In this document: positions 54,274 through 63,486 of the stretch, piece by piece
Layout: every line of letters starts with the position of its first letter
How positions within the stretch are numbered: the first letter of the stretch is position 1
Origin: NORP240 sp038134485
GTDB taxonomy: Bacteria; Pseudomonadota; Gammaproteobacteria; Pseudomonadales; Pseudohongiellaceae
Direction of reading: 5' to 3'
Length of the DNA: 64,000 bases
NCBI GenBank assembly: GCA_038134485.1
Contig: JAYPVG010000006.1
Span: 50,492-114,491, forward strand
The notes under the pieces: model-generated
Databases searched by the model: none
What the model saw: the letters and a program-made list of their open reading frames with translations, nothing else
What the model was told of the DNA's origin: nothing
Made by a program: the position numbers and the translations under genes

Positions 54274-55695
54274 ATGACCAGCAGCAATCAAATATTAGTT
54301 GTGGAAGATGAGCCAGTAATCAGGACTGCATTGAGGCGCCTGCTGGAACGCCATGACTACAAGGTCGCTGAGGCAGAGTCGGTCAAAGACTCATTGGACC
54401 GCTACGATATGGATGACTTTGATGTCATCATCAGCGATTTGCGGCTACCGGGAGCACCTGGCACAGACTTAATCAAAGCCACCAGTACCCCAGTTCTGAT
54501 AATGACCAGCTATTCCAGCCTTCGTTCCGCGGTAGATTCCATGAAACTTGGTGCTGTCGATTACATTGCCAAGCCATTCGAGCACAGTGAAATCATTGAC
54601 TCGGTAGCGCGGATCATACGGGACAGTAAGAGTTCCAGGGAATCCAGTTACCGAGGAGAAACTCCCCCCGCTGAAGAATCCGCAGTCATTGACTCGGACC
54701 AACCAGTGGTTCCAGGCATGATAGGCAATTGCGCCCCGATGCAGGAACTGTTCCGTCGCATCAGAAAAGTCGCCATGACCAACTCAACCGTACTGGTTAA
54801 TGGAGAATCAGGCACCGGAAAAGAACTTGTCGCGCAGGCTATCCACAAGCTGGGCAGTCGACAACATGCCGAAATGATCTCTGTGAATTGCGCTGCCATC
54901 CCGGAAAACCTGATCGAGTCTGAGCTGTTCGGTCATGAGAAAGGCGCCTTCACCGGCGCCACGTCAACTCGCACGGGTCTGGTCGAAGCAGCGGATGGCG
55001 GCACCCTCTTCCTGGATGAAATCGGAGAATTGCCTCTGGAAGCACAAGCCCGACTGCTTCGTGTGTTGCAGGAAAATGAGATTCGCAAGGTAGGCTCGGT
55101 GCAATCGAGAAAAGTTGATGTACGACTGGTTGCTGCCACCCATCGCGATCTCAAACAGCTGGTTAACGAAGGCGACTTTCGTGAGGATCTCTATTATCGA
55201 ATTAATGTGATGACTCTGGTGATTCCGCCTTTGCGGGAGCGGGACGAGGATATAATGAAGCTCGCTGAGACGATCCTGCAAAGGACCTGCACACGCCTCA
55301 AAACTCCACGGCTTGAATTCAGCGAGCAGGCGACGAACTCGATCAAGCAATATGCCTGGCCGGGAAATGTTCGCGAACTTGAGAATGCCATCGAACGAGC
55401 GGTAGTACTGGCAGAGTCCACGCAGATAACGACAGATCTTCTGGCAATAGAGACCGAACTTTTTACCAGCGAATCGGACCAGCAGGACGCAATATCGGCC
55501 ACTAGGGAAAGCGATATCGAACCATCCAAGGATCTCTCGCTGGAAGATTATTTCCAGCGTTTCGTCCTCGAACACCAGGATTCCATGACCGAAACCGAAT
55601 TGGCCAAAAAACTTGGTATAAGTCGCAAATGTCTGTGGGAGAGGCGGCAGCGCTTTGGCCTCCCGCGCAGCAAAAAGCAGGTTATCCAAGCCTGA
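54274..55695 (+). CDS. cbrB: CbrB-type sigma-54-dependent response regulator
   Basis: A 473-residue NtrC-family activator. The receiver domain has phospho-acceptor Asp55 in ISDLRLPG. The AAA+ domain (about 148-385) has Walker A GESGTGKE and the sigma-54 contact loop GAFTGA. A Fis-type helix-turn-helix closes the protein (TELAKKLGISRKCLWERRQRFG). It is encoded directly ahead of a sigma-54 promoter and an inverted-repeat activator site, so the CrcZ-like RNA is its obvious target. Confidence 0.9.
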   Translation: MTSSNQILVVEDEPVIRTALRRLLERHDYKVAEAESVKDSLDRYDMDDFDVIISDLRLPGAPGTDLIKATSTPVLIMTSYSSLRSAVDSMKLGAVDYIAKPFEHSEIIDSVARIIRDSKSSRESSYRGETPPAEESAVIDSDQPVVPGMIGNCAPMQELFRRIRKVAMTNSTVLVNGESGTGKELVAQAIHKLGSRQHAEMISVNCAAIPENLIESELFGHEKGAFTGATSTRTGLVEAADGGTLFLDEIGELPLEAQARLLRVLQENEIRKVGSVQSRKVDVRLVAATHRDLKQLVNEGDFREDLYYRINVMTLVIPPLRERDEDIMKLAETILQRTCTRLKTPRLEFSEQATNSIKQYAWPGNVRELENAIERAVVLAESTQITTDLLAIETELFTSESDQQDAISATRESDIEPSKDLSLEDYFQRFVLEHQDSMTETELAKKLGISRKCLWERRQRFGLPRSKKQVIQA

Positions 55696-55780
55696 ATTAG
55701 CGGTTTTCGAATTCCTTATCAAACCGGAACCACCATCTGAGGGGCTCTCGTAAATTTCTTTCGCACCTGGACCACAGCAC

Positions 55781-55826
55781 TGTTACCGCTACCTTTCTAT
55801 ACATTTATTTGTGTATTTTGGTAACA
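55781..55826 (+). promoter_or_regulatory. Candidate CbrB upstream activation site
   Basis: TGTTACC (55781-55787) and GGTAACA (55820-55826) are perfect inverted arms 32 bases apart. Nested inside is a second inverted pair, ATACA (55799-55803) and TGTAT (55812-55816). The centre lies about 100 bases upstream of the -24 element, a normal distance for an NtrC-type activator. From memory it resembles the GTTAC/GTAAC-type sites reported for CbrB; I could not check this. Confidence 0.6.
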
Positions 55827-55900
55827 AACGATACCTGCCGGAAAAAACTGCGAGAACCCCTTCACACTTATCTAACTGATTTCAAGCGCTTTTTATAATT

Positions 55901-55916
55901 TGGCACAGAATCTGCA
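55901..55916 (+). promoter_or_regulatory. Sigma-54 (-24/-12) promoter of the CrcZ-like RNA
   Basis: TGGCAC AGAAT CTGCA. The invariant GG (55902-55903) and GC (55914-55915) are separated by exactly 10 bases, and only one position of the core (C for T before TGCA) departs from the TGGCAC-N5-TTGCA consensus. Transcription is expected near 55927. Confidence 0.85.
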
Positions 55917-55926
55917 AAGAGATAGG

Positions 55927-56200
55927 CGAATAACAAAAACAAACAATAATAATAAGCACAAAACAAAAATAAAAATTGCATTACTCGGTTGTTTGACTAA
56001 GGTTAGTGCATCAATAAAAACAAGGTTCGGGTTTTTAGTTGTGTTTTGAAGTAAACACCTTGTTACTTCTCTAGAAATACCGTCTTGAATGCTTCAGTGG
56101 AGCCGGCTTTCGGCTCCCGCTAACAACAATAAAAATAAGCTAATAACAATAAAAATAGAACGTTACCTTCCTGGGGGGTGGTTATCACCCCTCGATATTT
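55927..56200 (+). ncRNA. crcZ: CrcZ-like Hfq/Crc-titrating small RNA
   Basis: No protein frame is supported between cbrB and pcnB. The predicted transcript is A-rich and carries three exact AACAATAA motifs (55942-55949, 56125-56132, 56145-56152) plus many AANAANAA variants in two clusters (55932-55976 and 56122-56158). Between the clusters are two hairpins: AACAAGGT/ACCTTGTT (56019-56064) and GGAGCCG/CGGCTCC (56099-56117). A GGGGTG/CACCCC hairpin at 56175-56191 may end it, but the T-run is weak, so the 3' end is uncertain. CrcZ RNAs of pseudomonads have the same motifs, promoter type and cbrB-pcnB position and relieve catabolite repression by sequestering Hfq/Crc. Confidence 0.75.
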
Positions 56201-56348
56201 CAATCATCTTTTGTTCACACTGAGCTGCGCAACTGCCAAATTGTTGTCGTTCGTTGTATTATGGTACTCCCGGCTCGGATTGGTCGAACCCGCCGCGGCA
56301 AATCAGGAACAATTTCAACAATCCCCTCACTAGAAAACCGTCGCAGGG

Positions 56349-57791
56349 ATGTTAAGTAAACTCTTCAAATCGCTAAACGCGAAACAGAATCATGGCAGCG
56401 ATGAGAGGCAACGCCGCAGCGCCACTCAAGACCCTCTTGTCAGCGATCCCCTGTTGGCAGATCTGGATATGGACGGCGTCGCTGTTTTGACGCGTGATCA
56501 GCATTGCATCAGCAGAAAAAACATCTCGCCTGGTGCACTTAAAGTACTCTATAAACTTGATAGCGAGGGCTACCAGGCTTTTCTGGTCGGTGGCGGAGTG
56601 CGCGACCTTCTGCTGGGCAATCGACCCAAAGACTTCGATATCGCTACTGATGCGACTCCTGAGCAACTTCGGGAACTGTTCCGAAATGCGCGCATTATTG
56701 GTCGACGATTCAAGATTGTGCATATCAGGTTTGGCCGCGAGATCATTGAAGCGACAACCTTTCGTGCTCACCATCAACCGATGGAGGTGACCAGAGAGAA
56801 AAGCCGTAAGGCACTAATGAACCTAGATTCAGCCCACTCCAGTTCCGGCATGATACTGAGGGACAACGTTTACGGGGATATTAATGAGGACGCTCTTCGC
56901 AGGGATTTCACCGTCAATGCGCTATATTACACAATCCGTAATTTTCTGATTCTGGATTTCAGTTCCGGAATGGACGACATCAAACAGCGACGAATCCGTA
57001 TCATCGGCGATCCAACAACACGCTACAAGGAAGATCCGGTCAGGATGCTCAGAGCCATTCGGTTCTCTGCAAAACTGGATTTTACCATCGAAGAAAACAC
57101 CCGCGAGCCAATCAATAACCTGGCAGAGATGCTGGGTTCGGTAGCACCTGCTCGTCTATTTGATGAAACTCTGAAGCTATTGAGTAATGGGCACGGGGTA
57201 CGGACATTTGAATTACTCACAGAATTCGAAGTTGGAAAATTTTTGTTTCCGGATACCCTGACTTGTATGAAGAGGGGTGATATTCCGGAAAACAAGCTGG
57301 TTGAACTGGCTCTGAAGAATACCGACAACCGTATAGCAGAAGGTAAATCCGTGACTCCTGCCTTTTTATTCGCAGCCCTACTGTGGCCCGCGCTTAGATC
57401 TCGTCTGGACGGAAGCCTGGCAGAAAATCAACCCAGCATACAACACTTGCATCAGGTTGCTGATCAGATTATTGGCAGACAACTCCACTACACGGCCATT
57501 CCAAGGCGATTTTACCTGGCAACAAAAGAGATATGGGAACTGCAGCTGCGCCTGCAACGTCGCAATCAACGTGGTGTTCAAACTGCATATCAGCATCCGC
57601 GCTTCCGCGCAGGCTATGACTTCCTGCTGTTACGGGAGGAATCTGGAGAACAGCTTGCTGGGCTGGGCCAATGGTGGACCCAGTTCCAATTGGCTGACAC
57701 CACGGTACAGGCCAACATGATCAAGGCGCTAAGCAGTCAACAACGAAGTCGTCGCAGACCCAATCGTCGAAGGCATCGGAAGGTCCAGTGA
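56349..57791 (+). CDS. pcnB: PcnB, poly(A) polymerase I
   Basis: A 480-residue nucleotidyltransferase that adds poly(A) tails to RNA, marking it for decay. The catalytic site is FLVGGGVRDLLLGNRPKDFDIAT with the two active Asp residues, followed by GRRFKIVHIRFG. The very basic C-terminus (RSRRRPNRRRHRK) is typical and separates PcnB from CCA-adding enzymes. Its stop overlaps the next gene by four bases. Confidence 0.96.
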   Translation: MLSKLFKSLNAKQNHGSDERQRRSATQDPLVSDPLLADLDMDGVAVLTRDQHCISRKNISPGALKVLYKLDSEGYQAFLVGGGVRDLLLGNRPKDFDIATDATPEQLRELFRNARIIGRRFKIVHIRFGREIIEATTFRAHHQPMEVTREKSRKALMNLDSAHSSSGMILRDNVYGDINEDALRRDFTVNALYYTIRNFLILDFSSGMDDIKQRRIRIIGDPTTRYKEDPVRMLRAIRFSAKLDFTIEENTREPINNLAEMLGSVAPARLFDETLKLLSNGHGVRTFELLTEFEVGKFLFPDTLTCMKRGDIPENKLVELALKNTDNRIAEGKSVTPAFLFAALLWPALRSRLDGSLAENQPSIQHLHQVADQIIGRQLHYTAIPRRFYLATKEIWELQLRLQRRNQRGVQTAYQHPRFRAGYDFLLLREESGEQLAGLGQWWTQFQLADTTVQANMIKALSSQQRSRRRPNRRRHRKVQ

Positions 57792-58456
57792 ACGCAGACA
57801 GCCATTCTATTCGCCAGACCCCGCGTTATATCGCGGTGGAGGGTCCTATCGGAGTAGGTAAAACCAGCTTGTGCAAACGGCTGGCGGAGTCTCTGGAATA
57901 TGAGGTCGTGCTGGAAAAAGCGGAAGAGAATCCGTTTTTGAATCGGTTCTATCGGGACCGCCGCCAGCACGCGCTGGCGACCCAGTTATTCTTTTTGCTT
58001 CAACGGGCACAGCAGATTCAGGAACTGCGACAAGATGACCTATTCAAGACCGCCAGAGTCGCCGATTTTATGATTGAGAAGGATCGACTTTTCGCCCAAC
58101 AAACTCTTGATCCGGATGAGTTCAAACTCTACGAAAACGTCTACCAACACCTAACTCTGGACGCACCTGTGCCGGATCTGGTGATCTACCTGCAGGCTCC
58201 GACAGAGACACTGCTAGGTCGTATTCAGCGTCGCGGTATAGCGGCGGAACAGTACATTGAACGCAGCTACCTGGAGCAGCTCAATGAAGCTTATACTGAA
58301 TTTTTCCACTACTACGATGCCTCATCCTTACTAATCGTTAACAGTACCCAGATCGACCTGGTTAACAATGACCGCGACTATCAAGAATTGGTAAGTTATA
58401 TTCTGGCATTGCCGAGCGGCACTCATTACTTCAACCCCCGGCCGAACCTGCTTTAG
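57788..58456 (+). CDS. Deoxynucleoside kinase family protein
   Basis: A 222-residue P-loop kinase of the deoxyadenosine/deoxyguanosine kinase family. P-loop GPIGVGKTS (about 19-27), the substrate-binding ENPFLNRFY, ADFMIEKDRLFA with the conserved DR-like site, and the lid RIQRRGIAAEQYI. It takes the place of folK, which lies between pcnB and panB in Pseudomonas. The start is GTG, overlapping the pcnB stop. Confidence 0.9.
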   Translation: MNADSHSIRQTPRYIAVEGPIGVGKTSLCKRLAESLEYEVVLEKAEENPFLNRFYRDRRQHALATQLFFLLQRAQQIQELRQDDLFKTARVADFMIEKDRLFAQQTLDPDEFKLYENVYQHLTLDAPVPDLVIYLQAPTETLLGRIQRRGIAAEQYIERSYLEQLNEAYTEFFHYYDASSLLIVNSTQIDLVNNDRDYQELVSYILALPSGTHYFNPRPNLL

Positions 58457-58505
58457 ACGAAATACTTTCCAGTCTCGGCCGCCATTTCCTTGAGGACCAA
58501 TTTTC

Positions 58506-59318
58506 TTGAGCCAACACAGTATTGCTACCCACACCACCCTGACAACGCTAATAGAAATTCACAGAAAGGGTGACAAATTTGCCTGCCTCACGGCCTACGA
58601 CGCAATCTTTGCGGGCATTGCAAGTCGTGCCGGAGTTGAAGTGCTCCTGGTTGGTGATTCTCTGGGCATGGTTCTGCAAGGTCACGACAGTACACTACCA
58701 GTAACCATGAGCGACATGGTTTACCACATGGAATGCGTCAAGCGCGGAAACCAAGGCGCTCTGCTGATGGCTGATCTCCCTTTTATGAGCTACGCTTCAG
58801 AGTCACAAACCTTGGAGAACGCTGCTGCCCTGATGCGCGCCGGCGCCCAGATAGTGAAACTCGAAGGCGGCGCCTGGATAGCCAATACTACCCGACTGCT
58901 GGTGGAACGTGGGATTCCGGTTTGCGCGCACATGGGATTAACACCTCAATCAGTTAATCGAATCGGCGGATATCATGTTCAGGGTCGGGACACCGATCAG
59001 GCACAATTGATTATCGACGAGGCAAGAGTATTGCAAGACGCAGGAGCCAATATACTGCTTCTGGAGTGTGTGCCTCGGAAACTTGCCGCTACCATAACCG
59101 AATCCCTGGAAATTCCCGTAATCGGGATAGGTGCGGGACCAAGTACCACCGGCCAGATCATGGTACTGCATGATTTACTCGGTATCTCACCTATCACTCC
59201 CAAATTTGTTAAAAATTTTCTGTCAGAATCTCAAAACGGTATACCTGGCGCTATAGAAGGATATGTCAATGCGGTCAAGAACGGAGATTTCCCTGCCAGA
59301 GAGCACTGGTTCGATTAG
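58506..59318 (+). CDS. panB: PanB, ketopantoate hydroxymethyltransferase
   Basis: A 270-residue enzyme that adds a hydroxymethyl group to alpha-ketoisovalerate, the first step to pantothenate. Motifs: LTAYDAIFAGIASRAGVEVLLVGDSLGM, PVCAHMGLTPQSVN and IGIGAGPSTTGQIMV with the catalytic Glu in ECVP. The start appears to be TTG 58506, with GAGG upstream. It lies 12 bases before panC. Confidence 0.97.
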   Translation: MSQHSIATHTTLTTLIEIHRKGDKFACLTAYDAIFAGIASRAGVEVLLVGDSLGMVLQGHDSTLPVTMSDMVYHMECVKRGNQGALLMADLPFMSYASESQTLENAAALMRAGAQIVKLEGGAWIANTTRLLVERGIPVCAHMGLTPQSVNRIGGYHVQGRDTDQAQLIIDEARVLQDAGANILLLECVPRKLAATITESLEIPVIGIGAGPSTTGQIMVLHDLLGISPITPKFVKNFLSESQNGIPGAIEGYVNAVKNGDFPAREHWFD

Positions 59319-59330
59319 CAGGAACAAATC

Positions 59331-60188
59331 ATGGAAGAATTGATCAGCGTCACTGAAATAGCTGAATTGCGGTACGCAGTCAAAGAGCTTAAAACACAAG
59401 GAAAAGTAATTGGACTCGTGCCTACCATGGGCAACCTGCACGCCGGCCATTTGAAACTGATCGCGCAAGCCAAACAACAATGTGACTGGGTAATCTGCAG
59501 TATTTTTGTCAACCCTATGCAATTCGGCCCCGATGAAGATCTGGCGGCCTATCCTCGCACCTTGGATCAGGACAGGGCCGGGCTTGCCAGCGCAGGTTGT
59601 CATTGCCTTTTTTATCCTGAGGAAAGTGAGATCTATCCAAACGGTCTGCGCACACAGACGGTTGTCTCTGTACCTGAATTGGGCAACTTGCACTGCGGAA
59701 GCAGTCGCCCGGGCCATTTTGACGGCGTTACCACGGTTGTGAGCAAATTGTTCAACATTTGCCAACCTGATGTTGCCTATTTTGGGCTGAAAGACTATCA
59801 ACAGTATCTTATTATTCAAAAATTAGTCGCAGATCTTTTGTTCCCCGTTGCCCTGGTAGGAATAGAAACAGAAAGAGAATCTGACGGGCTTGCGATTAGT
59901 TCAAGAAACAACTACCTGACTGCCGAGCAGCGCCAACTTGCTCCAGCATTGTATCGAACACTGCAGGCAATGAGCGCTGCACTAAAGGCCGGCGACAGGA
60001 ATTACACGGCCATTCAAGAACGCGGCTACGAATTCCTTGGGAAAGCTGAATTGAAGCCTGATTATCTCGCAATTTGCAATGCCGCTACACTCGAGCCCGC
60101 TCGGGAAATTGATACCAATCTGATTATTCTGGGGGCTGTTTTTATCGGCAAAGCCAGACTAATTGATAACGTGAGAGTCACATTGTAA
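59331..60188 (+). CDS. panC: PanC, pantothenate synthetase
   Basis: A 285-residue ligase joining pantoate and beta-alanine with ATP. The HIGH-like motif is in VPTMGNLHAGHLKLI; VNPMQFGPDEDLAAYPRT and the KMSKS-like region SDGLAISSRNNYL are also present. Second gene of the panBC pair and the end of the dksA-to-panC run. Confidence 0.98.
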   Translation: MEELISVTEIAELRYAVKELKTQGKVIGLVPTMGNLHAGHLKLIAQAKQQCDWVICSIFVNPMQFGPDEDLAAYPRTLDQDRAGLASAGCHCLFYPEESEIYPNGLRTQTVVSVPELGNLHCGSSRPGHFDGVTTVVSKLFNICQPDVAYFGLKDYQQYLIIQKLVADLLFPVALVGIETERESDGLAISSRNNYLTAEQRQLAPALYRTLQAMSAALKAGDRNYTAIQERGYEFLGKAELKPDYLAICNAATLEPAREIDTNLIILGAVFIGKARLIDNVRVTL

Positions 60189-60309
60189 CTGCGGTAGTTT
60201 GGTTTCAACTGCGAGGTCAGAGTAGAATTCTCGTTAATTCAGTCTCCACTGCTCGGACTGTAAAAAAGAACAAACTTGCTAATCGACTAACTGAAAACAG
60301 GAAACCACC

Positions 60310-62247
60310 ATGTCGGAACAAAAAGTTTATCCGGTCAGCGAGGCAGCAGCGACGCGAAGCCTGCTATCCCCTGCCGAGTATCAGGAAATGTATCAGCGCT
60401 CCATAAATAACCCGAAAGAATTCTGGGCTGAACAGGCTGGTCATTTTCTGCACTGGCACGAACCCTGGAAAGAGGTATATTCCGGCGATTTCAGTAAGGC
60501 CGACACCACCTGGTTTACCGGGGGAAAGTTAAACGTCTGTTACAACTGTGTCGACCGACATCTCGACAAGCGAGCCAGGCAAACAGCAATAATCTGGGAG
60601 GGTGATGAGCCGGACCAAGACAAAAATATTACTTACGAGGAATTGCATCTGCAAGTGTGCAAGCTCGCCAATGCTTTAAAGGCGCGCGGCGTCAAAAAAG
60701 GCGACAGGGTCTGCATTTACATGCCAATGATTCCCGAAGCGGCGTATGCCATGCTTGCCTGCGCCAGAATAGGAGCAATACACTCTGTTGTCTTTGGCGG
60801 TTTTTCGCCGGAATCGCTAAGCAACCGGATACTCGACTCGGACTGCCAAACAGTCATTACTGCTGACCAGGGCGTTCGAGGCGGAAAAATCATTCCTCTC
60901 AAACTCAACGTAGACGCCGCCCTGGCAAACTGTCCGAATGTGCATAGCGTCTTCGTGGTACGCCGCACCAACGCAGATGTTCCCTGGAATGACGTGCGCG
61001 ACGTCTGTTACTACAAGTCTGTTGATCAGGCCGCTGCTGAATGCCCACCTGAAATCATGGATGCCGAAGATCCATTGTTCATCCTCTATACCTCTGGTTC
61101 AACCGGCAAACCAAAAGGCGTACTGCATACCACTGCAGGCTATCTGCTGGGAGCGGCAATAACCCATAAGTATGTATTCGATTACCATGATGGCGATATC
61201 TATTGGTGCACCGCGGATGTAGGTTGGGTTACCGGACACTCTTATATTGTCTACGGACCGCTGGCCAACGGTGCAGTGACGTTAATGTTTGAAGGCGTAC
61301 CCACTTATCCGGATGGCTCCCGCTTCTGGGAGGTCATCGACAAACACCAGGTTAACATTTTTTACACTGCCCCAACTGCAATACGGGCACTGATGGCGTC
61401 TGGTGACGATCCCGTCAAGAAAACCTCAAGGTCCTCTCTTCGACTACTGGGTTCCGTGGGAGAACCTATTAATCCAGAAGCCTGGGAGTGGTATTACCAT
61501 GTAGTGGGAGACGGATCCTGCCCAGTCGTGGACACCTGGTGGCAAACAGAGACTGGCGCAATCATGATCACTCCGGTGCCGGGTGTAACAGCGCTCAAAC
61601 CAGGTTCGGCTAGCCTCCCATTTTTTGGAGTTCGACCGGCCTTGCTGGACGCTGACGGCAATGAACTGCAAGGCCCCTCAGTGGGTAACCTGGTCCTATG
61701 CCAGAGCTGGCCTAGCCAGATACGCTCGGTGTACGGTGATCACCAGCGTTGTGTGGATACCTATTTTTCCGCCTACAGGGGGTATTATTTTACCGGTGAC
61801 AGCGCTCAGCGTGACCAGGACGGTTATTACTGGGTGACCGGGCGAGTAGATGATGTGATCAACGTTTCCGGCCACCGACTTGGCACGGCCGAAATCGAGA
61901 GCGCGCTGGTTCTTCACCCTAAAGTCGCTGAGGCAGCAGTCGTAGGTTTCCCACATGATATCAAGGGACAGGGAATTTACGCATACGTGACACCAATGTC
62001 AGGCGTGGAAGATTCAATCGAATTGCACACCGAGCTGATGCAGTTTGTTGCCAGTGAAATTGGTTCGTTTGCCAAGCCAGAGCATATCCAGTTCGCCCCG
62101 GGGCTTCCGAAGACCCGTTCCGGCAAGATAATGCGCAGAATTCTTCGCAAGATTGCTGCCAATGAACTGGACAACCTCGGAGACACTACCACCCTCGCGG
62201 ATCCGGCAGTGGTTCAAGAGCTGATCGACAATCGGGCAAACCGTTGA
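60310..62247 (+). CDS. acs: Acs, acetyl-CoA synthetase
   Basis: A 645-residue AMP-forming acetate:CoA ligase. The ATP/AMP motif YTSGSTGKPKGVLHT, WWQTETG and the C-terminal GKIMRRILRKIA with the acetylatable lysine are all present. AGGAAA precedes the ATG. The leader holds an AAGAACAA (60266-60273) that resembles an Hfq/Crc site, about 37 bases from the start. The stop overlaps the thiolase ATG by one base. Confidence 0.98.
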   Translation: MSEQKVYPVSEAAATRSLLSPAEYQEMYQRSINNPKEFWAEQAGHFLHWHEPWKEVYSGDFSKADTTWFTGGKLNVCYNCVDRHLDKRARQTAIIWEGDEPDQDKNITYEELHLQVCKLANALKARGVKKGDRVCIYMPMIPEAAYAMLACARIGAIHSVVFGGFSPESLSNRILDSDCQTVITADQGVRGGKIIPLKLNVDAALANCPNVHSVFVVRRTNADVPWNDVRDVCYYKSVDQAAAECPPEIMDAEDPLFILYTSGSTGKPKGVLHTTAGYLLGAAITHKYVFDYHDGDIYWCTADVGWVTGHSYIVYGPLANGAVTLMFEGVPTYPDGSRFWEVIDKHQVNIFYTAPTAIRALMASGDDPVKKTSRSSLRLLGSVGEPINPEAWEWYYHVVGDGSCPVVDTWWQTETGAIMITPVPGVTALKPGSASLPFFGVRPALLDADGNELQGPSVGNLVLCQSWPSQIRSVYGDHQRCVDTYFSAYRGYYFTGDSAQRDQDGYYWVTGRVDDVINVSGHRLGTAEIESALVLHPKVAEAAVVGFPHDIKGQGIYAYVTPMSGVEDSIELHTELMQFVASEIGSFAKPEHIQFAPGLPKTRSGKIMRRILRKIAANELDNLGDTTTLADPAVVQELIDNRANR

Positions 62248-63431
62248 TGGATCAGGTGGTAATTGTTGGTGCGGGACGCAGCGCCATTGGTACATTCAAG
62301 GGTTCCCTGGCCAGCCTGAGCGCTACGGACATTGCCAGTCAACTGTTGCCCGGGGTGCTGTCCAAATACGGCATTGATCCAGCAATCATTGATGAAGTAA
62401 TCATGGGGCAGGTCCTCACAGCTGGCTGCGGACAGAATACTTCCCGCCAGGTGAGTATTAAGGCCGGTCTCGACCAGGCGGTACCTGCCGTGACGATCAA
62501 TAAGGTTTGCGGTTCAGGTCTCAAGGCAGTGCAGCTGGCTTACAACGCGATCCGCGTCGGAGATGCATCCATGGTGATCGCCGGTGGCATGGAGAGTATG
62601 AGTCAGTCTGGCCATCTTCTGCCCAACTCCCGCTCGGGTCAGAAAATGGGACACTGGCAAGCCCTGGATACCATGATCACGGATGGCCTGTGGGATGCTT
62701 TTAACGATATACACATGGGGATTACTGCTGAGAATCTGGCAGAAAAATACGCCATCTCCCGTGCAGAGCAGGATGCCTTCGCGGCAGCATCACAGCAGAA
62801 GGCAGCCGCCGCTCAGGCTAACGACAAATTCACCGACGAGATACTGCCAATACAGATTCCACAGCGACGCGGCGACGCCCTGACATTCAAAGTGGATGAA
62901 GGACCAAGGTCCGATACTACAACGGAATCACTGGCCAAACTGCAACCAGTCTTTAAAAAAGACGGCACCGTAACAGCCGGCAATGCTTCGGGAATTAATG
63001 ATGGAGCCGCGTTATGCGTACTGTGCAGCGCGGCCAGGGCAAGAGAACTGGGCCTGCAACCACTCGCCACTATTACAGGGGCTGCCAGCGCCGGAGTGGA
63101 TCCACGCATTATGGGTATAGGACCAGTTTCAGCGACCCGAAACTGCCTCGCGCGTGCCGGCTGGCAAATTGAGGACCTCGATCTGGTTGAAGCCAATGAG
63201 GCATTTGCCGCCCAGGCAATCGCTGTCAATCGCGAACTGGGCTGGGACACCGACCTGGTCAATGTTAACGGAGGTGCTATCGCCCTCGGTCACCCGATTG
63301 GGGCTTCCGGCTGCCGCGTTCTGGTCAGCTTATTGTTTGAAATGATAAAACGCGATGCCCGCAGGGGACTGGCGACTCTCTGTATCGGCGGCGGTCAGGG
63401 TGTCGCACTGGCCATAGAAAGAGGCAGGTAA
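62247..63431 (+). CDS. Acetyl-CoA acetyltransferase (thiolase)
   Basis: A 394-residue thiolase. The acyl-accepting Cys88 is in NKVCGSGLKAVQ, the His is in ALGHPIGASG and the second Cys in TLCIGGGQG. Degradative and biosynthetic thiolases cannot be separated here; coupling to acs (TGATG overlap) suggests handling of acetyl-CoA/acetoacetyl-CoA. Confidence 0.95.
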   Translation: MDQVVIVGAGRSAIGTFKGSLASLSATDIASQLLPGVLSKYGIDPAIIDEVIMGQVLTAGCGQNTSRQVSIKAGLDQAVPAVTINKVCGSGLKAVQLAYNAIRVGDASMVIAGGMESMSQSGHLLPNSRSGQKMGHWQALDTMITDGLWDAFNDIHMGITAENLAEKYAISRAEQDAFAAASQQKAAAAQANDKFTDEILPIQIPQRRGDALTFKVDEGPRSDTTTESLAKLQPVFKKDGTVTAGNASGINDGAALCVLCSAARARELGLQPLATITGAASAGVDPRIMGIGPVSATRNCLARAGWQIEDLDLVEANEAFAAQAIAVNRELGWDTDLVNVNGGAIALGHPIGASGCRVLVSLLFEMIKRDARRGLATLCIGGGQGVALAIERGR

Positions 63432-63486
63432 CAAAGCCCCGGTCAAGCCCTGCAGTACTATTCAATCAAACTCGAGGAACCGCGCA

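Noticed and set aside
54964..55722. 252-codon open frame on the minus strand opposite cbrB
   Set aside because: It is antisense to the AAA+ domain, which has all its motifs. The antisense translation resembles no family and has no ribosome binding site.
56175..56210. Strong terminator for the CrcZ-like RNA
   Set aside because: The GGGGTG/CACCCC hairpin is real, but the following bases are not a good T-run, so I did not list it as a confident terminator. The RNA may end later.
59223..59819. 198-codon open frame on the minus strand over panB/panC
   Set aside because: Antisense to well-identified genes; no family resemblance.
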